Assembly (NCBI RefSeq): GCF_007859325.1 | Contig: NZ_VOHK01000002.1 | Coordinates: 496,001 to 560,000, forward strand | Direction: 5' to 3' | Source: Luteimonas marina | GTDB lineage: Bacteria; Pseudomonadota; Gammaproteobacteria; Xanthomonadales; Xanthomonadaceae | DNA: 64,000 nucleotides | In this document: piece by piece, positions 39,355 through 48,643 of the stretch | Layout of the letters: each line of letters begins with the position of its first letter | Numbering within the stretch: position 1 is the stretch's first letter | Made by a program: the position numbers and the translations under genes | The notes under the pieces: model-generated | The model's input: only the letters and a program-made list of their open reading frames with translations | Databases searched by the model: none | What the model was told of the DNA's origin: nothing

Positions 39355-39699
39355 ATGACCCGATCCGCGACTCCCCGCCCGACCGCGCAAGCCGATGCCC
39401 TGCGCACCCTCGAACACCTGCTGCTCGGCGCGCTGTTCCTCGGTGCCATCGCGATGCTGTCCCTGCCCGCCGCGCGCGGCGCCAGCGCGACCCTGGGCTG
39501 GATGCCGCTGTGGCTGCTCGGCCTGCCGGCGGCCAGCCTGGCGACCGCGTTCGCCCTGCGCCTGTCGCGCCGCGTCGCCATGCAGGCCCCGTCCTCCGCG
39601 CCGCGCCGCCGCCGGCCCGCCACGTTCGCCGCCACGCGCCGCCGCACCGGCGCACCGCGCCGCGCGTCGCGCCTGCTGGCCGCGATCGTCCTGCGCTGA
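39355..39699 (+). CDS. Small hypothetical membrane protein
   Basis: This 114-residue protein has two predicted membrane helices (LLLGALFLGAIAMLSL and WMPLWLLGLPAASLATAFAL). A very basic Arg/Pro-rich tail (APRRRRPATFAATRRRTGA) follows and would be cytoplasmic. AGGAG about 9 nt before the ATG supports it. No family was recognised. A short repeat region (39155-39354) separates it from the patatin gene. Confidence 0.6.
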   Translation: MTRSATPRPTAQADALRTLEHLLLGALFLGAIAMLSLPAARGASATLGWMPLWLLGLPAASLATAFALRLSRRVAMQAPSSAPRRRRPATFAATRRRTGAPRRASRLLAAIVLR

Positions 39700-39788
39700 G
39701 GAACCGCCTTTCGGGTGGGTCCAGGGACGGACCTGTCCGGAAACCAGCGGCCCCGCCGCCGCCACTTCCCGTCATCCCCGTGCACTTT

Positions 39789-39875
39789 CCGTCGTCCCCG
39801 CGAAGGCGGGGATCCAGTGTCTTTGGCTTTCAACGGCTTGAGGCCGCTGGCTCCCCGCCTTAGCGGGAATGACGG
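39789..39875. repeat. Palindromic repeat, CATCCCCGCGAAGG family
   Basis: The arm from 39789 carries CCCCGCGAAGGCGGGG followed by CCAGTGTCTT. The inverse arm to 39875 reads GGCTCCCCGCCTTAGCGGG. The element lies between converging genes, where it can act as a shared transcript-end hairpin. Confidence 0.85.
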
Positions 39876-39902
39876 GCTGAGCGCGAGTTGTTCAGCCCTT
39901 TT

Positions 39903-40553
39903 CTAGGCGATGACCTGCGGCGGTTCCCCGCCCACGATCACCACGTCCGCCGGCCGCCGCGCGAACAGGCCCACGCTGACCACGCCGGGGATCTGGTTGA
40001 GCTCGCGCTCCAGCCCCACCGGATCGACGATGCGCAGGTGGTGGATGTCGAGCACCGCGTTGCCGTTGTCGGTGACCACGCCCTCGCGCCACACCGGCTG
40101 GCCGCCGGTTTTCGCCAGGATCTCGCGCGCCACCAGGCTGCGCGCCATCGGGATCACCTCGATCGGCAGCGGGAAGCGGCCGAGCACGTCGACGCGCTTG
40201 GCCGGATCGATGATGCAGACGAACCTCGCGCTCGCCTCGGCGATGATCTTCTCGCGCGTCAGCGCCGCGCCGCCGCCCTTGATCAGGCGCTTGTGCGGAT
40301 CGCACTCGTCGGCGCCGTCGACGTAGAGCGGCAGCGGACCGGTGTCGTTGAGTTCCAGCACCTCGATGCCGTGCTGCTTCAGCCGCGCCGTGCTCTGCTC
40401 CGAACTCGACACCGCGCCGGCGATGCGGTCCCTGATCCGCGCCAGCGCATCGATGAAGAACGCGACGGTGGAGCCGGTGCCGACGCCGACGATCATGCCG
40501 TCCTCGACGAATTCGATGGCTTTTTCGCCGGCCAGGCGTTTTGCTTCAGTCAT
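39903..40553 (-). CDS. rpiA: Ribose-5-phosphate isomerase A
   Basis: This 216-residue enzyme interconverts ribose-5-phosphate and ribulose-5-phosphate in the pentose phosphate pathway. Family motifs are [15 protein letters not shown] (phosphate loop), [14 protein letters not shown], the active-site YVDGADECD and [11 protein letters not shown]. The start [12 protein letters not shown] is the family norm, but the sequence immediately upstream is an inverted-repeat arm and offers no Shine-Dalgarno. An in-frame extension to an ATG at 40628 runs through the repeat and is unlikely to be native protein. Confidence 0.95.
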   Translation of the reverse strand: MTEAKRLAGEKAIEFVEDGMIVGVGTGSTVAFFIDALARIRDRIAGAVSSSEQSTARLKQHGIEVLELNDTGPLPLYVDGADECDPHKRLIKGGGAALTREKIIAEASARFVCIIDPAKRVDVLGRFPLPIEVIPMARSLVAREILAKTGGQPVWREGVVTDNGNAVLDIHHLRIVDPVGLERELNQIPGVVSVGLFARRPADVVIVGGEPPQVIA

Positions 40554-40557
40554 GGGT

Positions 40558-40635
40558 GATTCGTGATTGGTGATTCGTGATTGGTGATTCGTCGCAAATG
40601 CCTGCTTTTCCGAATCACCAATCACCAATCACGAA

Positions 40636-40642
<7 letters not shown>
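40558..40642. repeat. Inverted repeat of GATTCGT/GATTGGT units overlapping the end of the EVE gene
   Basis: Left arm 40558-40591 and right arm 40611-40642 are each about four tandem GATT-headed 7-mers in opposite orientation. The right arm contains the TGA stop codon of the EVE-domain gene (40636-40638). The left arm begins five bases from the rpiA start codon. The design matches the element between groES and groEL. Confidence 0.85.
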
Positions 40643-41105
<463 letters not shown>

Positions 41106-41109
<4 letters not shown>

Positions 41110-41687
41110 GGGGCGATCAGGAAGGTCTCGGTTTCGGTGCAGACGGCGTCGAGCGGGATGTCCCAGGCCTCGGGCGCGATCGCCCCGGCCTGCTGGATCG
41201 AGAACGCGGCGCCCACCAGCCGCGGCGGCGCGGGCCGCGAGGTGCGGAACGCGAAGCTGCGATCGTACCAGCCGCCGCCCATGCCCAGCCGGTGCCCGCG
41301 CGCGTCGAACGCGACCAGCGGCGCGACCACGAGGTCGAGCTGTTCCGGGCGCAGCAACGCATCGGCCGGCACGTCGGGTTCGGGGATGCCGTAGCGGTTG
41401 GGGACGGTCGGCGCGCCCGGCGTCCACGGCGCGAAGCGCAGGGTGTCGTCGGCGTGCAGCACCGGCAGGCAGTAGCGCACGCCGCGCGGCAGGCGCAGCT
41501 GCCAGGCGTGCAGCGCGATCTCGCCGTCCATCGCCCAGTAGCCCGCGGCGTATCCGGACTGTGGCGCGAACGGCAGCGCCAGCAGGCGCGAGGCCAGTGC
41601 ATCGGCTGCGGCGATGCGCGCGGGCGCGGGCAGGGCGCGCCGGCGCTCGCGCATCGCGCGCCGCAGCGCGCCGCGGTCGGTGGTCAT
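41106..41687 (-). CDS. ygfA: 5-formyltetrahydrofolate cyclo-ligase
   Basis: This 193-residue enzyme converts 5-formyl-THF to 5,10-methenyl-THF using ATP, recycling the folate storage form. The N-terminal basic helix (RGALRRAMRERRRALP), central YCLPVLHADDTLRFAPW, GIPEPD and the nucleotide-binding RLGMGGGWYDRSFAF are diagnostic. The 6S RNA gene lies just upstream on the same strand, the conserved ssrS-ygfA order of gammaproteobacteria, so it is probably expressed by read-through from 6S RNA. Confidence 0.95.
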
Positions 41688-41799
41688 CGGGGCACGGGTG
41701 CGGGAGTCATGCGCGCCATTGTGACCGCGAAGGCGCGTTCACCGGAAGCGAGGCCGCGCGTCCGCCGGTCCTGGCGCGCGCGACGACACGGGAATGAAT

Positions 41800-41985
41800 A
41801 CGTCCTCCGCCATGCCGATGCCTGCGAAACGACCTTGAACCCGGGGTTCAAGTGGAGGCGTTAGGCATCCTTCGGGCTTCCCGCTGCAAGGCGGACCTGC
41901 ACTCCCGGATTCCGCGGCGCCCCCGTGGTCGTCATTAAGGGACAAGGCGAATGTTGCGCATGCCGTCGTACACGGCAGAGGACGC
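41800..41985 (-). ncRNA. ssrS: 6S RNA
   Basis: The gap between zapA and ygfA is the standard ssrS locus. On the minus strand the predicted 186-nt RNA starts GCGTCCTCTGCCGTG and ends CATGGCGGAGGACG; these ends pair into the closing stem. An internal CTTGAACCCCGGGTTCAAG hairpin matches the conserved CUUGAACC/GGUUCAAGG hairpin of E. coli 6S RNA. A -10 TATACT and -35 TTGGCA lie upstream. 6S RNA mimics an open promoter and sequesters RNA polymerase holoenzyme in stationary phase. The ends are estimated from pairing and promoter spacing. Confidence 0.88.
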
Positions 41986-41991
41986 GAATCC

Positions 41992-42019
41992 AGTATAGCC
42001 GGGCCGCGAAACCTGCCAA
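41992..42019 (-). promoter_or_regulatory. Sigma-70 promoter of 6S RNA
   Basis: The -35 TTGGCA (42014-42019) and -10 TATACT (41992-41997) are separated by 16 nt. They place the start at about 41985, exactly where the closing stem of the 6S RNA begins. Confidence 0.75.
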
Positions 42020-42079
42020 GCCCGTTCGTCGGCACGGAACGTGCCGCGGTTCATGCATCTTCCTGCCCACGCCTGTAGG

Positions 42080-42242
42080 GAACCTCCGGAAATCCCGAAT
42101 CCGTCATTTCGAACGCAGTGAGAAATCCCGGTTTTCAAGCGTCTGGATTGACCGGCTTTGCCGTTGCAAGGCGCCGCTCGCTGCGCGAGAAATGACAGTT
42201 TCCAGAAGTTCCCCGCAGGAGCGGCTGAAGCCACTCCCGCGA
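42080..42242. repeat. Diverged palindromic repeats upstream of the 6S promoter
   Basis: One imperfect inverted pair runs from GTCATTTCGAACGCAGTGAG (about 42103) to GCGCGAGAAATGACAG (about 42183). It is nested in outer GGAACCTC/GAAGTTCC arms. A CAGGAGCGGCTGAAGCC fragment follows. The stretch lies between zapA and the 6S RNA; no gene is seen in it. Confidence 0.6.
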
Positions 42243-42266
42243 ATGCGGGGTGGTGGACGCGGCGGC

Positions 42267-42566
42267 TCAGCGCGCGTCGATCAGCCCGTCGAGCTTGCGC
42301 TGCAGGTCCTCGAGCAGGCGCGCGATCTCGCCGTCGCGCTGCGCGTTTTCCACGCGCAGCTGCTGCAGTTCGTGCGCGAGGTTGAGCGCGGCGAGCACGG
42401 CGACGCGGTCGACCGCGGCCATGCGGTTGCTGCCGCGCACCTCGCGCATGCGGCCGTCGAGCAGCTTGGCCGCGGCCACCAGGCTCTCGCGCTCGTCGGG
42501 CGCGACGCCGACGGTGTACTCGCGGTCCAGCAGGTGGACGCTGACCGCCTCGTTCGACGCGCTCAC
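42267..42566 (-). CDS. zapA: Cell division protein ZapA
   Basis: This 99-residue protein stabilises FtsZ filaments at midcell. It has the compact N-terminal domain (VSVHLLDREYTVGVAPDERESLVAAAKLLDGRM) and the C-terminal coiled coil (LAHELQQLRVENAQRDGEIARLLEDL). The start is a GTG overlapping the upstream coiled-coil gene's stop codon by four bases (GTGA). Position upstream of ssrS-ygfA is conserved in gammaproteobacteria. Confidence 0.95.
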   Translation of the reverse strand: MSASNEAVSVHLLDREYTVGVAPDERESLVAAAKLLDGRMREVRGSNRMAAVDRVAVLAALNLAHELQQLRVENAQRDGEIARLLEDLQRKLDGLIDAR

Positions 42567-42784
42567 GTGTGCTGCTCCAGCGACTTGAGCCGCGCGATCA
42601 TCGCCTCGACCCGCGAGCGCGCCTGCTCGTTCTTGGCCAGCAGCTGCGAGCGCTCGCCGGCGATCTGCTCGTGCTGCTGGCGCAGGGCGCGGTTCTCGTC
42701 GGACAGCTTCTGCGCACGCTCGACCAGCGCGTCGATGCGCGCGGTGAGGGCGCGAAGCTGGGCGATCACGTCCGGGCGGTCCAT
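42563..42784 (-). CDS. TIGR02449-type coiled-coil protein (ZapB-like)
   Basis: This 73-residue protein is almost entirely coiled coil (LRALTARIDALVERAQKLSD and NRALRQQHEQIAGERSQLL). It matches the small family commonly encoded directly before zapA in Pseudomonas and xanthomonads. It is presumed to act with ZapA/FtsZ at the division site. Translation is coupled to zapA by a 4-nt overlap. No enzymatic function is expected. Confidence 0.88.
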   Translation of the reverse strand: MDRPDVIAQLRALTARIDALVERAQKLSDENRALRQQHEQIAGERSQLLAKNEQARSRVEAMIARLKSLEQHT

Positions 42785-42815
42785 GTCGGCACGATAGGCA
42801 GCGGGCGGGGGGCGG

Positions 42816-45029
42816 TCAAGGCGCCGCCAGCGAGGGCGCGGACGCGCCCGCCTGGGCCGGGCGCCAGTTGCGGATGAAGGCCAGGCAGGCGTGGGCGTCC
42901 AGCGGCGGCGACAGCCAGAAGCCCTGCACCTCGTCGCACTGCTGGCCGCGCAGGAAGCGCACCTGGGCCTCGGTCTCCACGCCCTCGGCGACCACGTTCA
43001 GGCCCAGCGAATGGGCCATGGTGATGACCGTGCTGGTGATCGCGGCGTCTTCCGGGTCGTGGGTGAGGTCGCCGATGAAGGCCTTGTCGATCTTGATCGT
43101 GGTGATCGGCAGGCGCTTGAGGTAGGCCAGCGAGGAATAGCCGGTGCCGAAGTCGTCGATCGCCAGCGACACGCCGAGCTCGCGGAACGCCTGCAGCTTG
43201 GCCGCGGTGTGCTCGGCGTTGGCCATCAGCACGCTTTCGGTGAGTTCGAGTTCGAGCGCGCTCGGCGGCAGGTCGATGTCGGCGAGCACGCGGCTGACCA
43301 CGTCGGGGAAGTCGCCGCGCAGCAGCTGCAGCACCGACACGTTGACCGAGACGGTGAGGTCGCCGAGGCCGTGCTGGCGCCAGCGCTGCAGGGTCAGGCA
43401 GGCCTCGCGCAGCACCCACTCGCCGATCTCCAGGATCAGCCCGCTCTCCTCGGCCATGGGGATGAAGTCCACCGGCGCGATCTCGCCGTGCTCCTCGCTG
43501 TGCCAGCGCAGCAGCGCCTCGACGCCGGTGATCCGACCCTGCGCCAGCGCCAGCTGCGGCTGGAACACCACGCGCAGCTCGCCGCGGTCGAGCACCTTGC
43601 GCAGCGCGCCGGAGATGGTCGCGCGCTGGCGCACCACCACGTCCATCGCGTCGTCGTAGCGCATGAAGGTGCGCCGGCCGGCGGCCTTGGCCTGGTACAT
43701 CGCGGTGTCGGCCTGCTTGAGCAGTTCGGTCGGCACGTGTGCATGGTCGGGATAGAGGCTGATGCCGATCGAGGGCGAGATCGCGATCTCGCGGCGGTCG
43801 TCGAGCAGCAGCGGCGCTTCGAAGGCCATGATGATCTCGCGCGCGACCTTGTCCGCGTCCTCCGGCGTGTCGAGGTTCTCCAGCACCACGGTGAACTCGT
43901 CGCCGCCCAGGCGCGCGACCGTGTGGTGCATGCCGACGGTCTGCTGCAGGCGCGCGGCGGCGGCGCGCAGGATGCGGTCGCCGGCGGCGTGGCCGAGCGA
44001 ATCGTTGACGTCCTTGAAGCGGTCCAGGTCGAGGAACAGCACCGCGATCCTGTTGTCCTCGCGGTGCGCGCGCACGATCGCGCGCGACAGGCGTTCGGAC
44101 AGCAGCGAGCGGTTGGGCAGGTTGGTCAGGGTGTCGAAGTTGGCCAGGTAGCGCAGCTCCTGCTCGGCGCGCTTTTGCTGGGTGATGTCGTTGAGCACGG
44201 TGACGTAGAGGATCAGCTGGCCGTTCTTGTCGTAGACCGTGCTCGACTCGATCTGGCACAGGAACTCCTCGCCGTCCTTGCGCCGCTGCCAGATCTCGCC
44301 GTTCCAGCGGCCCTTCCTGCGGATCTGCTCGCGGATGTGCTGGTAGAAGGCGGTGTCGTGCTGCAGGCTGTCGAGGATGTTGGTGTTGCGGCCGACGACG
44401 TCGCCCTCGTCGTAGCCGGTCATGCGCAGGAAGGCCGGGTTCACCGAGACGAAGTCGAAGTTGCGGTCGATCACCGCGACCGCCTCGTTCATGCTGCGCA
44501 GCACCTCGCTGGAGATCCGCAGCTCGCGCTCGGCGGCGCGGGTGCCGGTGATGTTGAGCGCGGTGCCGGCGATGCGCAGGATGCGGCCGCCGGCGTCGCG
44601 CGACACCGCACGGCCGCGCGCGCGCATCCACACCCAGTCGCCCTTGCGGTTGGCGATGCGCAGCTCGGCCAGGAAGGTGTCGGTCTGGCCGGCGAGGTAG
44701 TCGCCGACGCGCTGGCGCACCATCGGCAGGTCGTCGGGATGGATCACGGTGTCGCTGTCGGCCACGTCCTCGGCCATCTCGCCGGATGGGCTTTCGCGCG
44801 ATTCCGCGGCCAGGCGATACAGCTTGCCGCTGGTGACGTCGTAGTCCCAGTAGCGTTCGCCGGTGGCCCAGAGCGCCAGCTTGAGGCGCTCCTCGCGCTC
44901 GCGCAGGCGCTCGATGTAGGTCTTTTCGCTCTGCCGCCGCTTGAACGTGATGACCAGCAGCGCGACCAGCAGCACGGACACGGCAGCCGCCGCGACCATC
45001 AGCTGAAGATCCCCCGGATTGGTCAACAC
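42816..45029 (-). CDS. Membrane PAS-GGDEF-EAL protein (cyclic-di-GMP synthase/phosphodiesterase)
   Basis: This 737-residue protein starts at a GTG with AGGGG eight nt upstream. It has one membrane helix (MVAAAAVSVLLVALLVITF), two PAS/PAC modules (RYWDYDVTSG... and EAVAVIDRNFDFVSVNPAFL), a GGDEF domain with an intact RLGGDEF active site, and an EAL domain with GVEALLRW and DDFGTGYSSLAYLKRL. Both catalytic motifs are intact, so synthesis and hydrolysis of c-di-GMP are both possible, with the balance set by the PAS sensors. It is monocistronic. The longer in-frame upstream extension lacks domain signal and overlaps the opposite-strand ygfB. Confidence 0.9.
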   Translation of the reverse strand: MLTNPGDLQLMVAAAAVSVLLVALLVITFKRRQSEKTYIERLREREERLKLALWATGERYWDYDVTSGKLYRLAAESRESPSGEMAEDVADSDTVIHPDDLPMVRQRVGDYLAGQTDTFLAELRIANRKGDWVWMRARGRAVSRDAGGRILRIAGTALNITGTRAAERELRISSEVLRSMNEAVAVIDRNFDFVSVNPAFLRMTGYDEGDVVGRNTNILDSLQHDTAFYQHIREQIRRKGRWNGEIWQRRKDGEEFLCQIESSTVYDKNGQLILYVTVLNDITQQKRAEQELRYLANFDTLTNLPNRSLLSERLSRAIVRAHREDNRIAVLFLDLDRFKDVNDSLGHAAGDRILRAAAARLQQTVGMHHTVARLGGDEFTVVLENLDTPEDADKVAREIIMAFEAPLLLDDRREIAISPSIGISLYPDHAHVPTELLKQADTAMYQAKAAGRRTFMRYDDAMDVVVRQRATISGALRKVLDRGELRVVFQPQLALAQGRITGVEALLRWHSEEHGEIAPVDFIPMAEESGLILEIGEWVLREACLTLQRWRQHGLGDLTVSVNVSVLQLLRGDFPDVVSRVLADIDLPPSALELELTESVLMANAEHTAAKLQAFRELGVSLAIDDFGTGYSSLAYLKRLPITTIKIDKAFIGDLTHDPEDAAITSTVITMAHSLGLNVVAEGVETEAQVRFLRGQQCDEVQGFWLSPPLDAHACLAFIRNWRPAQAGASAPSLAAP

Positions 45030-45206
45030 GCGGAGAACCCCTGCGCGGCCGCTGACTGTGGCTGCCGAGTGTAGGCGGGGGCGCGGGCCGACAACAAGCG
45101 TTGCCGCACCCCGCCCACGCAGGCGACAGCATGCGATGGCGCATGGTGGCATGCGCCGGCGCGGTCGAAGTTCTAGACTTGCCGCATCCGCAGAGAGGAA
45201 ACGCGC

Positions 45207-45752
45207 GTGTCCGCCAGCTTGCCGCCGCCGCAGGAAATCGAAGCCGCCAGCCGGGAACGCGAGCTCGGGCTCGGCGCCAGCGAACTCCATGGCGGCCTGT
45301 GCGGCTGGCTGGCCGGCGGCGGCGCGGACGGGCCCGACTGGCTCGGCAAGGTGCTGGCCGACGACGGCATCGGGCCGGTCGCGCCGGGCGACGCCTTCGA
45401 CCGCCTGCGCGCGGCCACCGTCGCCCAGCTGGAGGATCGCGATTTCGGCTTCGAACTGCTGCTGCCCGACGAGGGCGCGTCGCTGTTCGTGCGCAGCGGG
45501 GCGCTGTTCGACTGGTGCCGCGGCTTCGTCGGCGCCTTCGGGCTGGCGGCCGGATCGGCGCCGCCGCTGTCGGAGGAGGGCGGCGAAGCCCTGGCCGACC
45601 TCGTCCGCCTGGCCGCGGCCGTGCCCGAGGAGGGCGGCGACGAGGAGGACGAGGCGGCGCTGGCCGAGATCGAGGAATTCGTGCGCGTGGCGGTCCTGCT
45701 GCTGCACGGCGACTGTGCGCTCGGCCCGCGCCATCGCGGACGCCTGAACTGA
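45207..45752 (+). CDS. ygfB: UPF0149 family protein YgfB
   Basis: This 181-residue protein starts at a GTG with GAGAGGAA about 10 nt before it. It has the YgfB/YecA core: SELHGGLCGWLAGGG in the N-terminal half, GALFDWCRGFVGAFGLA in the middle, and a very acidic C-terminal stretch (EEGGDEEDEAALAEIEEFVRVA). In Pseudomonas, YgfB influences beta-lactam resistance, but the molecular role is not settled. Its stop codon overlaps the pepP start by one base (TGATG). The order ygfB-pepP is conserved. Confidence 0.93.
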   Translation: MSASLPPPQEIEAASRERELGLGASELHGGLCGWLAGGGADGPDWLGKVLADDGIGPVAPGDAFDRLRAATVAQLEDRDFGFELLLPDEGASLFVRSGALFDWCRGFVGAFGLAAGSAPPLSEEGGEALADLVRLAAAVPEEGGDEEDEAALAEIEEFVRVAVLLLHGDCALGPRHRGRLN

Positions 45753-47071
45753 TGCGCGCGGCGACCGGCATCCCGGCGCAGGGCTATGCCCGCCGCCGCA
45801 GGCAGCTGATGCGGATGGTCGGGGAGGACGCGATCCTGGTCCTGCCGGCCGCGCCCGAGCGCATCCGCAGCCGCGACACGCATTACCCGTACCGGCAGGA
45901 TTCCGACCTGTGGTACCTCACCGGCTTCCCCGAACCCGAGGCGGTGCTGGTGCTGGTGCCGGGCCGCCGGCACGGCGAGGCGCTGCTGTTCTGCCGCGAG
46001 CGCGATCCCGAGCGCGAGGGCTGGGACGGTCCGCGCGCCGGGCCGGAGGGCGCAGTCGAGGCCTTCGGTATGGACGACGCCTACCCGATCGACGACCTCG
46101 ACGAGATCCTGCCCGGCCTGCTCGAAGGCCGCACCCGCGTCTACTACCACTTCGGCCGCGACACCGAGTTCGACCTCAAGCTGATCGGCTGGCTCAACCG
46201 CGTGCGCTCGCAGGTGCGGCACGGCGCGCAGCCGCCGCACGAGTTCCTCGAACTGGGCCACCTGCTCGACGAGATGCGGCTGTTCAAGTCGCGCGACGAG
46301 CTCAAGCTGATGCGGCGCGCGGCGGGGATCAGCATGGAGGCGCACGAGGCGGCGATGCGCGCGGCGCGGCCGGGCGTCCACGAGTACGAGCTGCAGGCCG
46401 AAATCGAGCGCGTGTTCCGCGCCGCCGACGCGGAGCCCGCCTACAGCAGCATCGTCGGCGCCGGCGCCAACGCCTGCATCCTGCACTACCGCGCCAATCG
46501 CGCGCAGGCGCGCGCCGGCGACCTGGTGCTGGTCGACGCCGGCGCCGAATACCGCGGCTATGCCGCCGACATCACCCGCACCTTTCCGGTCAGCGGCCGC
46601 TTCACGCCGGAACAGCGCGCGCTGCATGATCTCGTCGGCGCGGCTCAGGCGGCGGCGCTGGCGCAGGCCCGGCCCGGCGTCGCCTACGAGGCCGGGCACA
46701 ACGCCGCGGTGGACACCCTGACCGAGGGCCTGCTCCGGCTGGGCCTGCTCAAGGGCAAGCTGGAGAAGCAGGTCGCCGACGGCGGCTACAAGCGCTACTA
46801 CCGGCACAAGACCGGGCACTGGCTGGGCCTGGACGTGCACGACGTCGGCGACTACCGCATCGACGGCGAATCGCGCCTGCTGGAGCCGGGCATGGTGTTC
46901 ACCATCGAGCCCGGCCTCTACGTCCCGCCCGACGACACCACGGTGGCGGCGAAGTGGCGCGGCATCGGCATCCGCACCGAGGACGATGTCGTGATCACGA
47001 AGGACGGCCACGACGTGCTCACCGAAGGCCTCGCCCGCAGCGCGGACGAGATCGAAACATTCATGGCGTAG
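45752..47071 (+). CDS. pepP: Xaa-Pro aminopeptidase (PepP)
   Basis: This 439-residue metallopeptidase removes N-terminal residues preceding proline. The N-terminal creatinase-like domain includes FPEPEAVLVLVPGRRHGEAL. The catalytic pita-bread domain holds the two-metal ligands in LVDAGAEYRGYAADITRTF, TGHWLGLDVHDVGDYR, FTIEPGLY and GIRTEDDVVIT. All five ligand positions are present. Translation is coupled to ygfB by a TGATG overlap. In many relatives ubiH/visC genes follow; here a GTAG repeat and the convergent thrC follow instead. Confidence 0.96.
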   Translation: MRAATGIPAQGYARRRRQLMRMVGEDAILVLPAAPERIRSRDTHYPYRQDSDLWYLTGFPEPEAVLVLVPGRRHGEALLFCRERDPEREGWDGPRAGPEGAVEAFGMDDAYPIDDLDEILPGLLEGRTRVYYHFGRDTEFDLKLIGWLNRVRSQVRHGAQPPHEFLELGHLLDEMRLFKSRDELKLMRRAAGISMEAHEAAMRAARPGVHEYELQAEIERVFRAADAEPAYSSIVGAGANACILHYRANRAQARAGDLVLVDAGAEYRGYAADITRTFPVSGRFTPEQRALHDLVGAAQAAALAQARPGVAYEAGHNAAVDTLTEGLLRLGLLKGKLEKQVADGGYKRYYRHKTGHWLGLDVHDVGDYRIDGESRLLEPGMVFTIEPGLYVPPDDTTVAAKWRGIGIRTEDDVVITKDGHDVLTEGLARSADEIETFMA

Positions 47072-47188
47072 GGCGGGCCTGGGCCCGCCGAAACTGCGGA
47101 GAAGGCCATGGGGAGGCTTCCCCATAGGGCGGGCCTCGGCCCGCCGCTCGCGCGACTGGCGTTCCGGCGGGCCCAGGCCCGCCCTATG
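47071..47188. repeat. GTAG-headed GC-rich palindromic repeat
   Basis: Three units of GGGCGGGCC-type sequence (GTAGGGCGGGCCTGGGCCCG, ATAGGGCGGGCCTCGGCCCG and the inverted GGCGGGCCCAGGCCCGCCCT) lie between the convergent pepP and thrC ends. The outer units form a long inverted pair that reaches into the thrC stop region. Confidence 0.75.
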
Positions 47189-48470
47189 GGGCGAGGATCG
47201 CGCGCAGGGCGTCGTAGTCGTTGCCGAGCGGTTCCGACGCTGCGGAGCGCGCCAGGCACGCCGTCAGCGCCGGCGGGGGTTCGACCGTGTATCCGACCAG
47301 CGGCTCGACGATGCTCTCGAACTTCGCCGGATGCGCGGTCGCGACCACCGCCCACGGCCGCGCGTCGCCCGCGGCGCGCAGGTCTTCGAGCAGCTTGAGC
47401 CCGGTCGCGGTATGCGGGCAGGGAACGATGCCGTGCTGCGCGGGTGCGCGGCGGATGGTGTCGCGGATGGTCGCGTCGTCGACCGATCCGGCGACGAACG
47501 CGGCGCGCAGCGCGTCGTCGTTTTCATGCCAGTGGCGCAGGCGCTCGAAGTTGCTCGGCGCGCCCACGTCCATCGCATTGGCGAGGGTGGCGCGGGTGGG
47601 CTGCGCGGCGTAGTCACTGCCTGCGAAGTAGCGCGGCAAGGTGTCGTTGGCGTTGCAGGCCAGGCGAATCTCGCCCACCGGCGCGCCCATCGCGCGCGCG
47701 ACGAAGGCGGCGCTGGCGTTGCCGAGGTTGCCGGTCGGGATGATGAAGTTCAGCGCCTCGCCGTGTGCGGCGCGGAAGCTCGCCGCCGCGTGGGCGTAGT
47801 AAGCGGCCTGCGGCAGCAGGCGGCCGAGGCTGATGCTGTTGGCCGAGCCCAGCGGCACCTGCGCGCGCAGCGCCTCGTCCGACAGCGCCTGCTTGGCCAG
47901 CCGCTGGCAGTCGTCGAAGCTGCCGTCGACGCGGTAGGCGGCGACGTTGTCGCCCCAGCAGCCGAGCCCGTGCGCCTGGCGCGGCGAGACCTTGCCGTCC
48001 GGATACAGGATCGCCACGCGGAAGCCGGGCCGGCGATGGAAGGCCGAGGCCACCGCCGCGCCGGTGTCGCCGGAGGTGGCGACGACGATCGTGGTCGGCG
48101 GTGCGGCCGGATCGCGCAGGCCTTCGAGCGCGCGCGCGAGGAAGCGTGCGGCGTAGTCCTTGAACGCGGCGGTGGGGCCGTGGAACAGCTCCAGTAGCTG
48201 GTCGCCGGCGCCGTCGAGCGGGCGCAGCGGCGCGTCGAAGGAGAAGGCGTCGGCGCAGATCGCGTCGAGGCGGCCGCGCAGTGCCGATCCGCCGAAGTAG
48301 GGCGCCAGCGTGCGCGTCGCCATCGCGGCGAGCGACGGCGCGGGCGTGGTGAGGTCGGCCGGCGGGAAGCGTTCGGGCACGTACAGGCCGCCGTCGGGCG
48401 CGAGGCCGGCGACGAGGGCGACGTCGATGGGGGTCGGTGGGACCTGGCCTCGGGTGCTGGTGAACTGCAT
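47184..48470 (-). CDS. thrC: Threonine synthase
   Basis: This 428-residue PLP enzyme converts O-phosphohomoserine to threonine, the last step of the pathway. The typical N-terminus MQFTSTRGQVPPTPIDVALV is present. The PLP lysine is in FHGPTAAFKDYAARFLAR (K104), and the phosphate-binding glycine loop is in IPTGNLGNASAAF. It is the third gene of the thrABC order but is separated from thrB by a palindromic repeat at 48530-48625, which may lower read-through. Confidence 0.97.
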   Translation of the reverse strand: MQFTSTRGQVPPTPIDVALVAGLAPDGGLYVPERFPPADLTTPAPSLAAMATRTLAPYFGGSALRGRLDAICADAFSFDAPLRPLDGAGDQLLELFHGPTAAFKDYAARFLARALEGLRDPAAPPTTIVVATSGDTGAAVASAFHRRPGFRVAILYPDGKVSPRQAHGLGCWGDNVAAYRVDGSFDDCQRLAKQALSDEALRAQVPLGSANSISLGRLLPQAAYYAHAAASFRAAHGEALNFIIPTGNLGNASAAFVARAMGAPVGEIRLACNANDTLPRYFAGSDYAAQPTRATLANAMDVGAPSNFERLRHWHENDDALRAAFVAGSVDDATIRDTIRRAPAQHGIVPCPHTATGLKLLEDLRAAGDARPWAVVATAHPAKFESIVEPLVGYTVEPPPALTACLARSAASEPLGNDYDALRAILAP

Positions 48471-48529
48471 GGGGGCTCGTGAATGGTGGTGGAAGTGGCT
48501 GGGTGCAGGTGCCGGCAGACCTCACTCCC

Positions 48530-48625
48530 GTCATCCCGGCGAAAGCCGGGATCCATTTTGACCTTGCCGTCGCCGTTCATCGAGAGCGCAACGGCACAAT
48601 GGATCCCGGCTTTCGCCGGGATGAC
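48530..48625. repeat. Palindromic repeat, CATCCCGGCGAAAGCC variant, inside the thr operon
   Basis: The arms CGTCATCCCGGCGAAAGCCG...ATCCATTT and its complement are separated by about 40 nt. The repeat sits between thrB and thrC, the only gap in the otherwise overlapping operon. Such hairpins inside operons can change the relative amounts of flanking messages. Confidence 0.85.
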
Positions 48626-48643
48626 GATGAAGATGAAGGAGGA

